A stretch of DNA of 64,000 nucleotides from NCBI GenBank assembly GCA_001899255.1, contig MKVX01000018.1:931150-995149 (forward strand), written 5' to 3'. This document shows, in pieces, positions 8,903 through 17,925 of this stretch (within the stretch, counting starts at the first letter, position 1; each line of letters opens with the position of its first letter). Origin of the DNA: Rhizobiales bacterium 62-47 (GTDB lineage: Bacteria > Pseudomonadota > Alphaproteobacteria > Rhizobiales > Xanthobacteraceae). Under the pieces are notes generated by a model. It saw only the letters and a list, made by a program, of their open reading frames with translations. It did no database searches and was not told where the DNA came from. A program made the position numbers and the translations under genes.

Positions 8903-9816
8903 TGAGCAGCATGGCAATCATAGACAAGGGCGCTCCAACGCGCAAAGTCAAATACGGCAGCATCAGCCGCGATCGAGCCTGGGCGCTGCGGTGGTCTTAC
9001 TTCTTTCTGGTGATCTTTGCCTTCGCTTCGCTGGTGCCGCCGATCTACATGCTCATCACTTCCCTGAAGAGCAGCACCGAAATATCGGCCGCGACCAATC
9101 CGTGGTGGGTGTTCCATCCGACGATCGAGAATTACGTCGCGCTGTTGACCTCGAGCCAGTTCCTGATCTTTTTCCGCAACTCGGCGATGGTCTCTGTCCT
9201 CGTTGTCATCATCACCATGCTGATCAGCGTGCCTGCTGCCTTCGCGCTGGCGCGGATGCGCTTCTGGGGATCGGCCACCATCGCGACCGGCATTTTCCTG
9301 ACCTACCTCATTCCCGACACGCTGCTGTTCCTGCCGCTCTTCAAGATGTTTGCGGTGTTCAGCAACTGGACCGGAATCGAACTCATCAACCGCTGGTACG
9401 TGCTGGTGATCGTCTATCCTACGCTCACCGTGCCGTTCTGCACCTGGATCATGATCGGCTACTTCGCATCGATCCCGAAAGAACTCGACGAAGCCGCCAT
9501 CATCGATGGCGCATCGTGGTTCCAGACGCTGACGCGCATCTTCATCCCGGTCGCCCTTCCCGGCCTGATTGCCGCGACGATCTTCGCCTTCACCGTCTCA
9601 TGGGCCCAGTTCCTCTACCCCATGGTGTTCACGACCTCGACCGACCAACTGGTGATGCCGGCCGGCATCATCACCACGCTGATCAAGGGCGACGTCTTCA
9701 ACTGGGGGCAGATCATGACCGGAGCGCTGCTCGGGGCTGCACCGCCGCTGATCATCTACGCTTTCCTGATGGACTACTACATTGCCGGCCTGACCGCCGG
9801 CGCCACAAAGGGTTGA
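8902..9816 (+). CDS. ABC transporter permease 2 (MalG/UgpE-like)
   Basis: The 304-residue second permease of the importer has six predicted helices and an EAA loop DEAAIIDGASWFQTLTRIFI (about residues 195-214). Its ATG overlaps the stop codon of the first permease by one base, which implies translational coupling. Both EAA loops are intact, consistent with a heterodimeric transmembrane unit served by one ATPase homodimer. The C-terminus is unusually extended after the last helix only by a few residues. Confidence 0.9.
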   Translation: MSSMAIIDKGAPTRKVKYGSISRDRAWALRWSYFFLVIFAFASLVPPIYMLITSLKSSTEISAATNPWWVFHPTIENYVALLTSSQFLIFFRNSAMVSVLVVIITMLISVPAAFALARMRFWGSATIATGIFLTYLIPDTLLFLPLFKMFAVFSNWTGIELINRWYVLVIVYPTLTVPFCTWIMIGYFASIPKELDEAAIIDGASWFQTLTRIFIPVALPGLIAATIFAFTVSWAQFLYPMVFTTSTDQLVMPAGIITTLIKGDVFNWGQIMTGALLGAAPPLIIYAFLMDYYIAGLTAGATKG

Positions 9817-9820
9817 TCTC

Positions 9821-10921
9821 ATGGCCGACGTGACTTTGCGCAAGGTCGTCAAGCGTTACGATGATGTCGAAGCGGTGCGCGGCATCGATCTCGACATTCC
9901 GGACCATGAGTTCGTCGTTCTGGTCGGCCCGTCCGGTTGTGGCAAGTCGACGACCTTACGGATGATCGCCGGTCTCGAAGACATCAGCGATGGCGACATC
10001 ATGATCGGCGGCGACATCGTCAACGACGTGCCGCCGAAGGATCGCGACATCGCGATGGTGTTCCAGAATTACGCGCTGTATCCGCATATGACGGTAGCAG
10101 AGAATATGTCGTTCGGTCTGCGCCTCAAGCACTATCCCAAAGCCGAGATCAAGCAGCGCGTCACCGAAGCGGCGCGCATGCTCGACATCACCGAACTGAT
10201 CGATCGCAAGCCCAAGCAACTTTCCGGCGGACAACGCCAGCGCGTTGCGATGGGCCGTGCCATCGTCCGCAACCCGAAAGTGTTCCTGTTCGATGAGCCG
10301 CTGTCGAATCTCGACGCCAAATTGCGCGTGCAGATGCGCATCGAGATCAAGAAGGTGCATCAGAAAGTCCGCACCACGACGGTGTACGTAACGCACGATC
10401 AGGTCGAGGCCATGACATTGGCCGATCGCGTCGTCGTGATGAATCACGGCCGTATTGAACAGGTTGGTCCGCCCAGTGAATTGTACCATCGGCCCGCGAC
10501 CCGTTTCGTTGCCAGCTTCATCGGATCGCCCGCGATGAATTTTGTGCCATGCCGGATCGAAGACATCGGCGGTACCTTGCACGTCCGGGTCAGCGATACT
10601 CTGGCGTTCCCCCTGCCTGCGTCACGCGCCGCACGTTACAATTCCGTGTCGCGGGACACAAAGCTGCTGCTCGGGCTGCGGCCAGAGCATGTCGCCGACG
10701 CCCGTTCGAATTCGGGGCCGGGCTTCGAAACGTTCGAAGCCACGCCTGATGTCATCGAGCCGATGGGCATGGAGACATTCGTTTATTTCCCATTGGCCGG
10801 AGGTCAGATCTGCGGTCGCGTCAACCCGGCGGTTGATGCGCGCGCGGGTGCCCCGCTGCGGCTTGCAGTAGACCTCAATCACATGCACCTGTTAAATGAG
10901 GAGACAGGCACCGTCATTTGA
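9821..10921 (+). CDS. ABC transporter ATP-binding protein (UgpC/MalK-like)
   Basis: This 366-residue ATPase energises the importer. It has Walker A GPSGCGKST (residues 36-44), Q-loop FQNYALYPH (near 81-89), signature LSGGQRQR (134-141), Walker B VFLFDEP (154-160), and the H-loop in YVTHDQ. The C-terminal third is an MOP/TOBE domain with GLRPEH, as in the MalK/UgpC subfamily, which often has a regulatory role. It starts 4 bases after the permease stop, in the same operon. The 2-hydroxyacid dehydrogenase follows after 30 bases. Confidence 0.93.
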   Translation: MADVTLRKVVKRYDDVEAVRGIDLDIPDHEFVVLVGPSGCGKSTTLRMIAGLEDISDGDIMIGGDIVNDVPPKDRDIAMVFQNYALYPHMTVAENMSFGLRLKHYPKAEIKQRVTEAARMLDITELIDRKPKQLSGGQRQRVAMGRAIVRNPKVFLFDEPLSNLDAKLRVQMRIEIKKVHQKVRTTTVYVTHDQVEAMTLADRVVVMNHGRIEQVGPPSELYHRPATRFVASFIGSPAMNFVPCRIEDIGGTLHVRVSDTLAFPLPASRAARYNSVSRDTKLLLGLRPEHVADARSNSGPGFETFEATPDVIEPMGMETFVYFPLAGGQICGRVNPAVDARAGAPLRLAVDLNHMHLLNEETGTVI

Positions 10922-10951
10922 CGGTGGACAGAAGAGGACCACGGGCAGGAC

Positions 10952-11941
10952 ATGGCGACCAACAAGAAGAAACTCCTCATCACAGAATCAATGTCGCAAC
11001 AGGGATGGAATCTATTTCGCGAACGGGACGACATCGAAGCCATCGAATTTCCAAACATGATCTCCGCCACGGATTTCGACGCCATGCTACGGCAACATGC
11101 GCCGGTACATGGTGTGGCGTTGGGCGCAACGGCTTTCGGCGAGAACGAACTGGACGCCTCGCAGGATATGAAAGTGGTCGCGCGCATCGGCGTTGGCTTC
11201 GACGCTATCGATGTTCCCGCATTGAGCAAGCGCCATGTTCCGCTGATGGTGGCCGGCACAGCCAATTCTCCATCGGTAGCTGAGCAAGCCATCTTCATGA
11301 TGATGACGCTCGCCAAGCGCGGCACCGAGCTTCACGCTCTGGTGAAAGATGGAAAATGGAGCACGCGGCTCGGCCTTCTGCCGTTCGATCTCTATGGCAA
11401 GACGCTGCTGATCGTTGGCTTCGGCCGGATCGGCACGCGCACCGCCAAGCGCTGCCTGGCCATGGAAATGAATGTGCTGGTCTACGATCCGTATAAATCC
11501 GCCGCCGAGATCAAGGCCGCCGGATGCGACCCGGTGACCAATCTCGATGCAGCGCTGCCGCGCGCGGACTTCGTCAGTCTGCATTGCCCGAAAACGCCAG
11601 AGACAGTCGGCCTGATCAATGCTGCGCGTCTCAAATTGATGAAGCCGACCGCGTATCTCGTCAACACCGCGCGCGGCGGTATCGTTGTTGAATCCGCGCT
11701 GTACGATGCCTTGGTCTCAGGGCGGCTCGCGGGTGCCGGCCTCGACGTCTTCGAGCAGGAGCCGCCGCCGGTCGGCCATTCCCTTTTCGAACTGCCCAAT
11801 GTCATCATCGCGCCGCATGTCGCCGGCGTCACCCGCGAGGCGCTGGATCGCATGGGTGAACAGACCGCGCGCAACATCCTTAGCGCACTGGACGGCGAGC
11901 ACATCCGCCAGAACGTCATCAATCAGGATGCGCTGGGCTGA
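10952..11941 (+). CDS. D-isomer-specific 2-hydroxyacid dehydrogenase
   Basis: This 329-residue NAD(P)-dependent oxidoreductase has a Rossmann motif GFGRIG (about residues 155-160) followed by a possible acidic/nucleotide-specificity region (VYDPY). The catalytic set is visible as Arg in NTARGGIV, Glu in DVFEQEP and His in APHVAG. The family interconverts 2-hydroxyacids and 2-oxoacids (glycerate, phosphoglycerate, lactate types). Placement directly behind the importer genes suggests it processes an imported hydroxyacid or a catabolic intermediate, but the substrate is not determined. Confidence 0.9.
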   Translation: MATNKKKLLITESMSQQGWNLFRERDDIEAIEFPNMISATDFDAMLRQHAPVHGVALGATAFGENELDASQDMKVVARIGVGFDAIDVPALSKRHVPLMVAGTANSPSVAEQAIFMMMTLAKRGTELHALVKDGKWSTRLGLLPFDLYGKTLLIVGFGRIGTRTAKRCLAMEMNVLVYDPYKSAAEIKAAGCDPVTNLDAALPRADFVSLHCPKTPETVGLINAARLKLMKPTAYLVNTARGGIVVESALYDALVSGRLAGAGLDVFEQEPPPVGHSLFELPNVIIAPHVAGVTREALDRMGEQTARNILSALDGEHIRQNVINQDALG

Positions 11942-11996
11942 CATCAGCCTGCTCGCTATCCATGTACCGTAAGTCATTTCCGGATCGAGGCTTTCG

Positions 11997-13421
11997 ATGA
12001 CATTCAAGGAATACGGAAACTACGACGGGCTCGGCCTTGCCGATCTCGTGCGCAGCAAACAGGTCAGCGCAACCGAGTTACTCGATGAAGCGCTGGCGCG
12101 CATGGACAGGATCGATCCGCAGATCAATGCTATCGTCGTCAAGCACGAGGACTACGCGCGCAAGCAGATCGAGATTGGATTGCCGCATGGCCCCTTTACC
12201 GGCGTGCCCTTTCTGCTGAAGGACCTTGAAATCCTGGCCGGTACGCGCACCACGTCGGGCGCGAGCGTGCTCAAAAACTTTGTCGCCGACCACGATGGCA
12301 CCGCCGCGTCGCGATTTCTTGCCGCAGGATTGACGATCTTCGGCAAGACGTCGAGTCCTGAATTCGGCCTGATGCCCACGACCGAGTCACGCCTCTTCGG
12401 CCCCACCCGCAACCCATGGAATCTCGATCACTCCTCCGGCGGCTCGTCGGGTGGCGCTGCCGCTGCCGTAGCCGCGCGGATTCTGCCCGTCGCTCACGCC
12501 AGCGATGGTGGCGGCTCGATCCGCATTCCAGCCTCTGCATCCGGCGTATTCGGCTTGAAGCCGACCCGCGCCCGCACGCCACTCGGCCCGGATCGCGGTG
12601 AAGGCTGGGGCGGCTTCTCCTGCAATCATGTCGTCAGCATCAGCGTGCGGGACAGCGCCGCGATGCTCGACGCCATCCAGGGCCCGGAACCATCCAGCCC
12701 CTATGTCGCCCCGCCGCCGGAACGCCCCTACATGCAGGAAATCACGCGCGATCCCGGCAAGCTGCGCATCTTCTTTACTGATAGGTCGGCCTATGGCGAT
12801 GACATCGACCCGGAGATTGCAAGCGCCGTGCGCGATGTTGCGAAAATGCTGGCCGGACTCGGTCACCATATCGAGGAGCGCGCACCTTCTCTCCCGGCGG
12901 ATCCCGCCGCCGTGATGTCAACCATCGTGGCAGCGAATACCGCACTCACGGTGCGCCTGATCGCGCAACGGCTGGGGCGGCCGGTGACCGATAACGATTT
13001 CGAGAAGCTGACGCTCGCCAGCGCCCGCAACGCCGAGAAAACCAATTCCGCGGACTACGTCGCCGCGCAACTGGCCGCCTATCAGATTTCCCGCAGCCTT
13101 GCGACGTTCTTCAGTGAATGCGACGTGTTCCTATCGCCGACGCTCTGCACACCACCGATACGGATCGGCGAACTGAACACCATGGCCGACGATCTGTCGC
13201 ACATCTCGGTTGTCCTGCGGCGCTATATGCCCGGCACGGCAATGTTCAATATGTCAGGGCAACCGGCCATGTCGGTCCCGCTGGCATGGAATACCGCCGG
13301 CCTGCCGCTCGGCATGATGTTTGCCGCCCGGTTCGGCGATGAGGCAACGCTGTTCCGCCTCGCCGCGCAGCTCGAAAAGGTCCGGCCCTGGAAGGACAAA
13401 AAGCCGCCCATCTGTGCATGA
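11997..13421 (+). CDS. Amidase-signature family hydrolase
   Basis: This 474-residue member of the amidase signature family has the Ser-cisSer-Lys triad visible: Lys in FLLKDLE, the glycine/serine-rich signature [16 protein letters not shown], and the nucleophilic Ser in [10 protein letters not shown]. Family members cleave amides or carbamates, including urea-linked and aryl-acyl amides. It starts 55 bases after the dehydrogenase and is probably the last gene of the transporter operon, so it may act on the imported compound. The substrate cannot be read from the sequence. Confidence 0.9.
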   Translation: MTFKEYGNYDGLGLADLVRSKQVSATELLDEALARMDRIDPQINAIVVKHEDYARKQIEIGLPHGPFTGVPFLLKDLEILAGTRTTSGASVLKNFVADHDGTAASRFLAAGLTIFGKTSSPEFGLMPTTESRLFGPTRNPWNLDHSSGGSSGGAAAAVAARILPVAHASDGGGSIRIPASASGVFGLKPTRARTPLGPDRGEGWGGFSCNHVVSISVRDSAAMLDAIQGPEPSSPYVAPPPERPYMQEITRDPGKLRIFFTDRSAYGDDIDPEIASAVRDVAKMLAGLGHHIEERAPSLPADPAAVMSTIVAANTALTVRLIAQRLGRPVTDNDFEKLTLASARNAEKTNSADYVAAQLAAYQISRSLATFFSECDVFLSPTLCTPPIRIGELNTMADDLSHISVVLRRYMPGTAMFNMSGQPAMSVPLAWNTAGLPLGMMFAARFGDEATLFRLAAQLEKVRPWKDKKPPICA

Positions 13422-13491
13422 CCGGCCGATTGCAACAAAATCATCACAATCGTATTGCTTGCTGAATTGACGTTTCAGCTTGATCGGAGAC

Positions 13492-13875
13492 ATGGCTTTG
13501 GCACCAGTCGATCCTCACGACTATGCGTTTGCGGCAATCTCACAGATTCTGGATCAGCCGGAAGCGCCGCGACCGGGCCTCACGGGCGTGGCAATCACAC
13601 CGGTCGAGGACGACGTATATTCGCGCTCGAGCCCCGGCCCCTTCGACGCCATTCGCGTCAAATGGACAACGCGCGCGGCAAGCAACGACGACTATGTCGT
13701 CGACGAGACCGTCGGCGGCAATTCGATTGCGGTGACCAGCAGGCGAATGACGCGGGAGGCAGCGATCCGCTTTGTCGACGATCGCGCCAATGAAGCGCAA
13801 CAGCGCTTCGATCAGTTGCGAAATGAAATGATCGCCAATCTCGCTGCCCGGACTGGCACACCCAGCCTTCTTTGA
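13492..13875 (+). CDS. Conserved hypothetical protein
   Basis: I do not recognise this 127-residue soluble protein. It begins with MALAPVDPHDYAFAAI, is acidic in the middle and ends in a helical stretch (about 84-120) that could form a coiled coil. There is no signal peptide or membrane segment. TCGGAG lies just before the ATG at 13492; an in-frame TTG 4 codons earlier overlaps that site, so I reject it. Same-strand genes lie on both sides (gaps of 70 and 42 bases), so membership of either operon is uncertain. Confidence 0.65.
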   Translation: MALAPVDPHDYAFAAISQILDQPEAPRPGLTGVAITPVEDDVYSRSSPGPFDAIRVKWTTRAASNDDYVVDETVGGNSIAVTSRRMTREAAIRFVDDRANEAQQRFDQLRNEMIANLAARTGTPSLL

Positions 13876-13917
13876 AGCCGCCTGTCTTTCAGCCACACGC
13901 GGCAAGGAATTGATCCG

Positions 13918-14706
13918 ATGATGACGGCATTGCTGCGCGCTGGGACGACGGCGCTTGTGTTGATGACTTCTGGAGTCCTCGCGCAGCAGGCAACGCCCGC
14001 GTCACGGCTCGATGACATCCTGCAACGTGGGACACTCCGCGTCGGCATGACGGGCGACTATCTACCGTTTACGCATTTCGACAAAGCGACTTCGCAATTC
14101 ACCGGATTCGACGTCGATATGGCCGAATCGCTCGGCAAGGCTCTCGGCGTTAAGGTCGCTTACGTCAAAACCAGTTGGCCGACGCTGGCCAAGGATTTTG
14201 AGGCTAACAACTTCGACATCGCGATGGGTGGCGTATCGATCACCCTGGAGCGCCAGAAAATCGGGTTGTTTTCTTCCCCGGTGTTGCGGGAAGGCAAGAC
14301 GCCCATCGCGCGTTGTGCCGACAAGGACAAGTTTCAGACCATCTCCGATATCGACAAAGCGGGCACGCGCGTCATCGTCAATCCCGGCGGCACCAACGAA
14401 CGATTTGCCCGCGCACATATCAAGAGCGCCGGCATTCAGGTCTATGACGACAACGTCACCATCTTCGACGAGATCGCCAAGGGCAACGCCGACCTGATGA
14501 TGACGGATGCTTCCGAGACACGCTATCAGCAGAAGCGCCACCCCGGCGTGCTCTGCGCGATCCATCCCGACAAGCCATTCGACTTTGCCGAAAAGGCGTA
14601 CTGGCTCCAACGCGACGTCGCGCTCAAAGCGTTCGTCGACCAATGGCTGCATATTGCCATCGCCAATGGCGGTTTCCGGAAAATATACGAAACCTGGTTC
14701 GACTGA
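13918..14706 (+). CDS. Periplasmic SBP-fold protein, cyclohexadienyl-dehydratase-like
   Basis: This 262-residue exported protein is of the bacterial solute-binding family 3 fold. It has a signal peptide (about residues 1-23, ending VLAQQ). The segment NPGGTNERFARAH (about 157-169), the conserved T-x-A-S-E-T-R-Y-Q stretch and CAIHPDKPFDFAEKAYW resemble PheC, the periplasmic cyclohexadienyl (prephenate/arogenate) dehydratase that evolved from a binding protein. No permease or ATPase of the amino-acid type is adjacent, which favours an enzyme. An orphan amino-acid-binding protein is the alternative. Confidence 0.7.
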   Translation: MMTALLRAGTTALVLMTSGVLAQQATPASRLDDILQRGTLRVGMTGDYLPFTHFDKATSQFTGFDVDMAESLGKALGVKVAYVKTSWPTLAKDFEANNFDIAMGGVSITLERQKIGLFSSPVLREGKTPIARCADKDKFQTISDIDKAGTRVIVNPGGTNERFARAHIKSAGIQVYDDNVTIFDEIAKGNADLMMTDASETRYQQKRHPGVLCAIHPDKPFDFAEKAYWLQRDVALKAFVDQWLHIAIANGGFRKIYETWFD

Positions 14707-14891
14707 ACGCAGCGACCGAAGAGCCACGGACGCTTGCGCCGGGTTATCCCGAGGTTCTGCGTGTCCCCCTCCGCCATCGGCACCTTGCGCCCTGTTCCGG
14801 GCGCATTCTTGCAATGTGACCCGCATCACTTACCCGGACCTGCCGGCCACGTAGGGTTGGATATGAAATTCTACCCACCGAGGAGGTCGTC

Positions 14892-15695
14892 ATGAAACTC
14901 ATCGTAGCCTGCGCCGCATTACTGCTGGCCGGCACCGCAGCCCAGGCAGGTGATACGTATTCGTTCGAGATCGGCGGCCGCTCGGTCTATATCGACGCGC
15001 CGAATGGCTGCGATTCCGTCTCGTGCATCTCGGTCTCGATCCCCGGTGTCTTTGAGTATGGGCCAAAGCGGGGCAAGCGCGTGCGCAATAACGCGCGGAT
15101 CGACCGGGAGGACGTCGAAGCATCCGCGCCGACCAAGCCGGCGAACGCCACCCCGGTGCCGCCTTTGCAACCGGCAACCGCACCGCAACCCGCTACGCCG
15201 GCGGTCTCCGCCCAGACCGAGCCGCAGGCGGCGCAACCTGCCCCCGCACCGACCTTTGATCAGCCTGCACCCTCCGCCTCCGAGACAGCGCCCGCACCAG
15301 CACCGTCATCGGCTGCGCCGACGGTGGTCGCGACCGCACCTGCGGCAGCGCCGCTGCCGCCGCAGGAGGCGCCGCGCACCACCACGCAGCGGGCCGCAAA
15401 CAGCCCGATCGGCGTTTGGCTCACCGAAGAAAACGAAGGCAAGGTTCGCATCGAGCAGTGCGGCACCAATCTGTGCGGGTACTCGGTGAATGCCCGGACC
15501 AACGAGAATGCGGAAAAGGTTCTCATCAATATGAAGCCGACCGGCGACAAATGGAGCGGCCGCATCCACGATCCCAAGGGCGGCAGCACCTATGACTCCA
15601 CCATTGCCTTGAAGGGACCGGATCGGCTGCGCGTCCAGGGTTGCGCCTTCGGCGGCATGTTCTGCGGCGGCCAGACCTGGACCCGGGTCAACTAA
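14892..15695 (+). CDS. Secreted DUF2147-domain protein
   Basis: This 267-residue exported protein has a signal peptide (residues 1-19, TAAQA). An N-terminal domain has a possible disulphide (two Cys near residue 40). A long Pro/Ala-rich linker spans about 76-165, and a C-terminal DUF2147-like domain begins at IGVWLTEENEGKVRIEQCG and includes CGY and a final GxFCGGQTWTRV. DUF2147 proteins are periplasmic or envelope proteins of unknown function. GAGGAGGTC precedes the ATG, and a bidirectional terminator follows. Confidence 0.8.
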   Translation: MKLIVACAALLLAGTAAQAGDTYSFEIGGRSVYIDAPNGCDSVSCISVSIPGVFEYGPKRGKRVRNNARIDREDVEASAPTKPANATPVPPLQPATAPQPATPAVSAQTEPQAAQPAPAPTFDQPAPSASETAPAPAPSSAAPTVVATAPAAAPLPPQEAPRTTTQRAANSPIGVWLTEENEGKVRIEQCGTNLCGYSVNARTNENAEKVLINMKPTGDKWSGRIHDPKGGSTYDSTIALKGPDRLRVQGCAFGGMFCGGQTWTRVN

Positions 15696-15712
15696 CTTAC
15701 GGCTTCAAGCAA

Positions 15713-15740
15713 AAAGGCCCTGCTCCCGCGCAGGGCCTTT
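15713..15740. terminator. Bidirectional intrinsic terminator
   Basis: An 11-base stem, AAAGGCCCTGC with GCAGGGCCTTT, closes a 6-base loop. A-run and T-run bases on each side suit termination in both directions. It lies between the convergent DUF2147 gene and the cupin gene. Confidence 0.75.
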
Positions 15741-15775
15741 CGTGTTACAGGTTTGCGCTCGTCAACGGCGAGCGC

Positions 15776-16183
15776 TCAGCCCTCAACCGGACGCGCGTAG
15801 TCTGCGTCCGAAACCGGCTCCAGCCACGTCGCGGCACTGCCGTCGACTGCCTCCTGCATGGCGATGTGCACCATGCCGTTGGTCGGCGACCCGCCGTGCC
15901 AATGTTTTTCGCCCGGTGGAATCCATACCGTGTCACCGGGCCGGATCTCGCGCACCGGTCCACCTTCGGTCTGTATGCGGCCGACGCCCGAGACCACATA
16001 CAAGGTCTGCCCGAGCGGATGCGTGTGCCACGCCGTCCGCGCGCCCGGCTCGAACGTCACCCGGGTTGCCATCAGTCGCGCCGGAGCGGCAGCCGTAACG
16101 ATCGGATCCTGCCAAACGGTGCCGGTGAAATACTCTTTTGGGCCGCGTCGCGTGGGACGCGAGCCGTTTGCATGAATGTCCAT
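15776..16183 (-). CDS. Cupin-domain protein
   Basis: This 135-residue single-domain cupin has a first motif with H-T-H (WHTHPLGQTLYVVSG, about residues 54-68) and a second motif PGEKHWHGG. These give the three-histidine-one-glutamate-type metal site usual in small cupins. The ATG at 16183 follows GGAGGAACG; an upstream in-frame extension of 55 codons is not convincing. It lies 62 bases downstream of the RraA-family gene on the same strand, so the two are probably an operon. Cupins of this class often act with ring-cleavage or carboxymuconate enzymes; no substrate is indicated. Confidence 0.82.
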   Translation of the reverse strand: MDIHANGSRPTRRGPKEYFTGTVWQDPIVTAAAPARLMATRVTFEPGARTAWHTHPLGQTLYVVSGVGRIQTEGGPVREIRPGDTVWIPPGEKHWHGGSPTNGMVHIAMQEAVDGSAATWLEPVSDADYARPVEG

Positions 16184-16245
16184 CGTTCCTCCACTATCGC
16201 TTGGTCGCCATGCGGTGCGCCGAGCACCCGCCCAACGTCTAGCGC

Positions 16246-16950
16246 TTACGATTTGGCCTTCGACGCGGCGTAGCGCGCTTTGGTGTCGGCGTTCATCGGG
16301 TAGAGGCCCGGCAGCGACGCACCGCCGTTCACTTCGTTGACGATCCACGCCTCCATCCGCTCTTGTTCGGGGCCTTCGGTCAGCACGTGATCGAGCAGCG
16401 CTTGCGGGATAACAACCGCGCCATCCTGATCGGCGACGATGACGTCATTGGGGAATACCGCGACGCCTCCGCAGCCGATCGCTTCGCCCCAACCGACGAA
16501 TGTCAGGCCCGCCACGGACGGCGGCGCGGCAGCGCCGGTGCACCACACGGGCAGACCAGTGCCGAGGACACCTTCAAGATCGCGAACGACACCATCGGTA
16601 ATCAGCGCTGCGACCTTTCGCTTGACCATGCGCGCGCAAAGAATGTCGCCGAAGATACCTGCATCGGTAATGCCCATGGCATCCACCACGGCAATGCAGC
16701 CTTCCGGCATGGCTTCGATCGCCGTGCGCGTCGAGATCGGCGACGACCACGATTCCGGGGTGGCCAAATCCTCACGCGCGGGAACGAAGCGCAATGTGAA
16801 GGCAGACCCCACCAGCCTTTTCTGTCCCGGCAATAGCGGACGCGTGCCCCGCAGCCAGACGTTTCGCAACCCCTTCTTCAATAGCACCGTGGTGATCGTG
16901 GCAGTGGACACGTGCGACAACGTCGCAATGGCTTGAGGGGTCAGGGACAT
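16246..16950 (-). CDS. RraA/HMG-aldolase-family protein
   Basis: This 234-residue protein is of the RraA-like fold, which includes RNase E inhibitor RraA and 4-hydroxy-4-methyl-2-oxoglutarate (HMG)/4-carboxy-4-hydroxy-2-oxoadipate aldolases. The motif TDGVVRDLEGV holds the Arg-Asp pair that acts in metal-dependent aldolase members, and DQDGAVVIP is also typical. It is longer than RraA (about 160 residues) and pairs with a cupin gene, so I favour a catabolic aldolase over RNase E control. The start at 16950 follows GGAG; 39 upstream in-frame codons look non-coding. Confidence 0.8.
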   Translation of the reverse strand: MSLTPQAIATLSHVSTATITTVLLKKGLRNVWLRGTRPLLPGQKRLVGSAFTLRFVPAREDLATPESWSSPISTRTAIEAMPEGCIAVVDAMGITDAGIFGDILCARMVKRKVAALITDGVVRDLEGVLGTGLPVWCTGAAAPPSVAGLTFVGWGEAIGCGGVAVFPNDVIVADQDGAVVIPQALLDHVLTEGPEQERMEAWIVNEVNGGASLPGLYPMNADTKARYAASKAKS

Positions 16951-17193
16951 CGAACAACAGCTCCAGTAGGACGAATAAGTGGCGGTGCATCTTGCGATTG
17001 ATGGCGATGGCGTCAAGAGCGGCAAGCAAGCTTCCTGTATTGCGCCACACGCATCACCGCCGATCACCCCAGCTTATCACGATGATGCAGATTAATTTAT
17101 TGAAGTCGCACGCTTTTCTTTCTCAAAGCAGATTCCAACCGACCACAAAACGCGCTATGGCTTGAAGCTTCGCAGTAGAGCTTTTTGACTGGT

Positions 17194-17925
17194 ATGGCCG
17201 CCAAGCTTTCTCCGCCTCGCATTCTGCCAAGTGGTGACGCCGCCATCACGGTGGAGTTCAGCCGCCAGATCGACGACGAAGCCAATCGGCGCGTGCTGGC
17301 GCTGGACCGCCTGCTTGCCAAGACGCCGATCGATGGCATCTCCGAAACGGTGCCGACCTATCGCTCGCTGCTGGTGCATTATGATCCGGTGCGGATCGAT
17401 TTCGATACGCTTGGCGGCAAGCTGGCCGCGCTTGCCCAACAGGCATCGACACAAGACGTCGTCGCTCGCCGCTGGCGCGTGCCAGTAACCTATGGCGGTG
17501 AGCACGGCATCGATCTCGAAGGCACCGCGAAGGCGCTCAACTTATCAACCGAAGCGTTGATTAGCCGGCATGCCGCTCCCACCTATCGCGTCGCCATGAT
17601 CGGCTTCACGCCGGGCTGGTCTTATCTCAGTGGCCTCGACCCATCGCTCGAGCTGACGCGGCGTCAAACTCCGCGTTTGCTGACTCCACCCGGCACCATT
17701 TCGATCGGCGGCGTGCAGACCGGCATTCAGTGCATCGCCGGGCCGAGCGGCTGGCATCTCCTGGGCCGAACGCCTGTGCGCACCTACCAGCTTGGGCGCG
17801 ATCCGATCTTCCTGCTGGAACCGGGCGACGAGGTGAAGCTTTACGCTATCGACGCCAGGCAGTTCGCCGAATGCGAGCGTGCGGCGGAACATGGCGAGAT
17901 CGTTGCCGAACTGGTGGCACGATGA
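17194..17925 (+). CDS. pxpB: 5-oxoprolinase subunit PxpB
   Basis: This 243-residue protein is of the PxpB/KipI family and acts with PxpA and PxpC in ATP-dependent opening of 5-oxoproline to glutamate. Recognisable parts are the N-terminal GDAAITVEF, GGEHGIDL, FTPGWSYLSGLDP and the C-terminal GTISIGGVQTGIQ with GPSGWHLLGRTP. The ATG at 17194 is taken; a TTG 3 codons upstream is possible. It overlaps pxpC by 4 bases (ATGA) and lies first in pxpB-pxpC-pxpA. It is divergent from the RraA-family gene. Confidence 0.92.
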   Translation: MAAKLSPPRILPSGDAAITVEFSRQIDDEANRRVLALDRLLAKTPIDGISETVPTYRSLLVHYDPVRIDFDTLGGKLAALAQQASTQDVVARRWRVPVTYGGEHGIDLEGTAKALNLSTEALISRHAAPTYRVAMIGFTPGWSYLSGLDPSLELTRRQTPRLLTPPGTISIGGVQTGIQCIAGPSGWHLLGRTPVRTYQLGRDPIFLLEPGDEVKLYAIDARQFAECERAAEHGEIVAELVAR

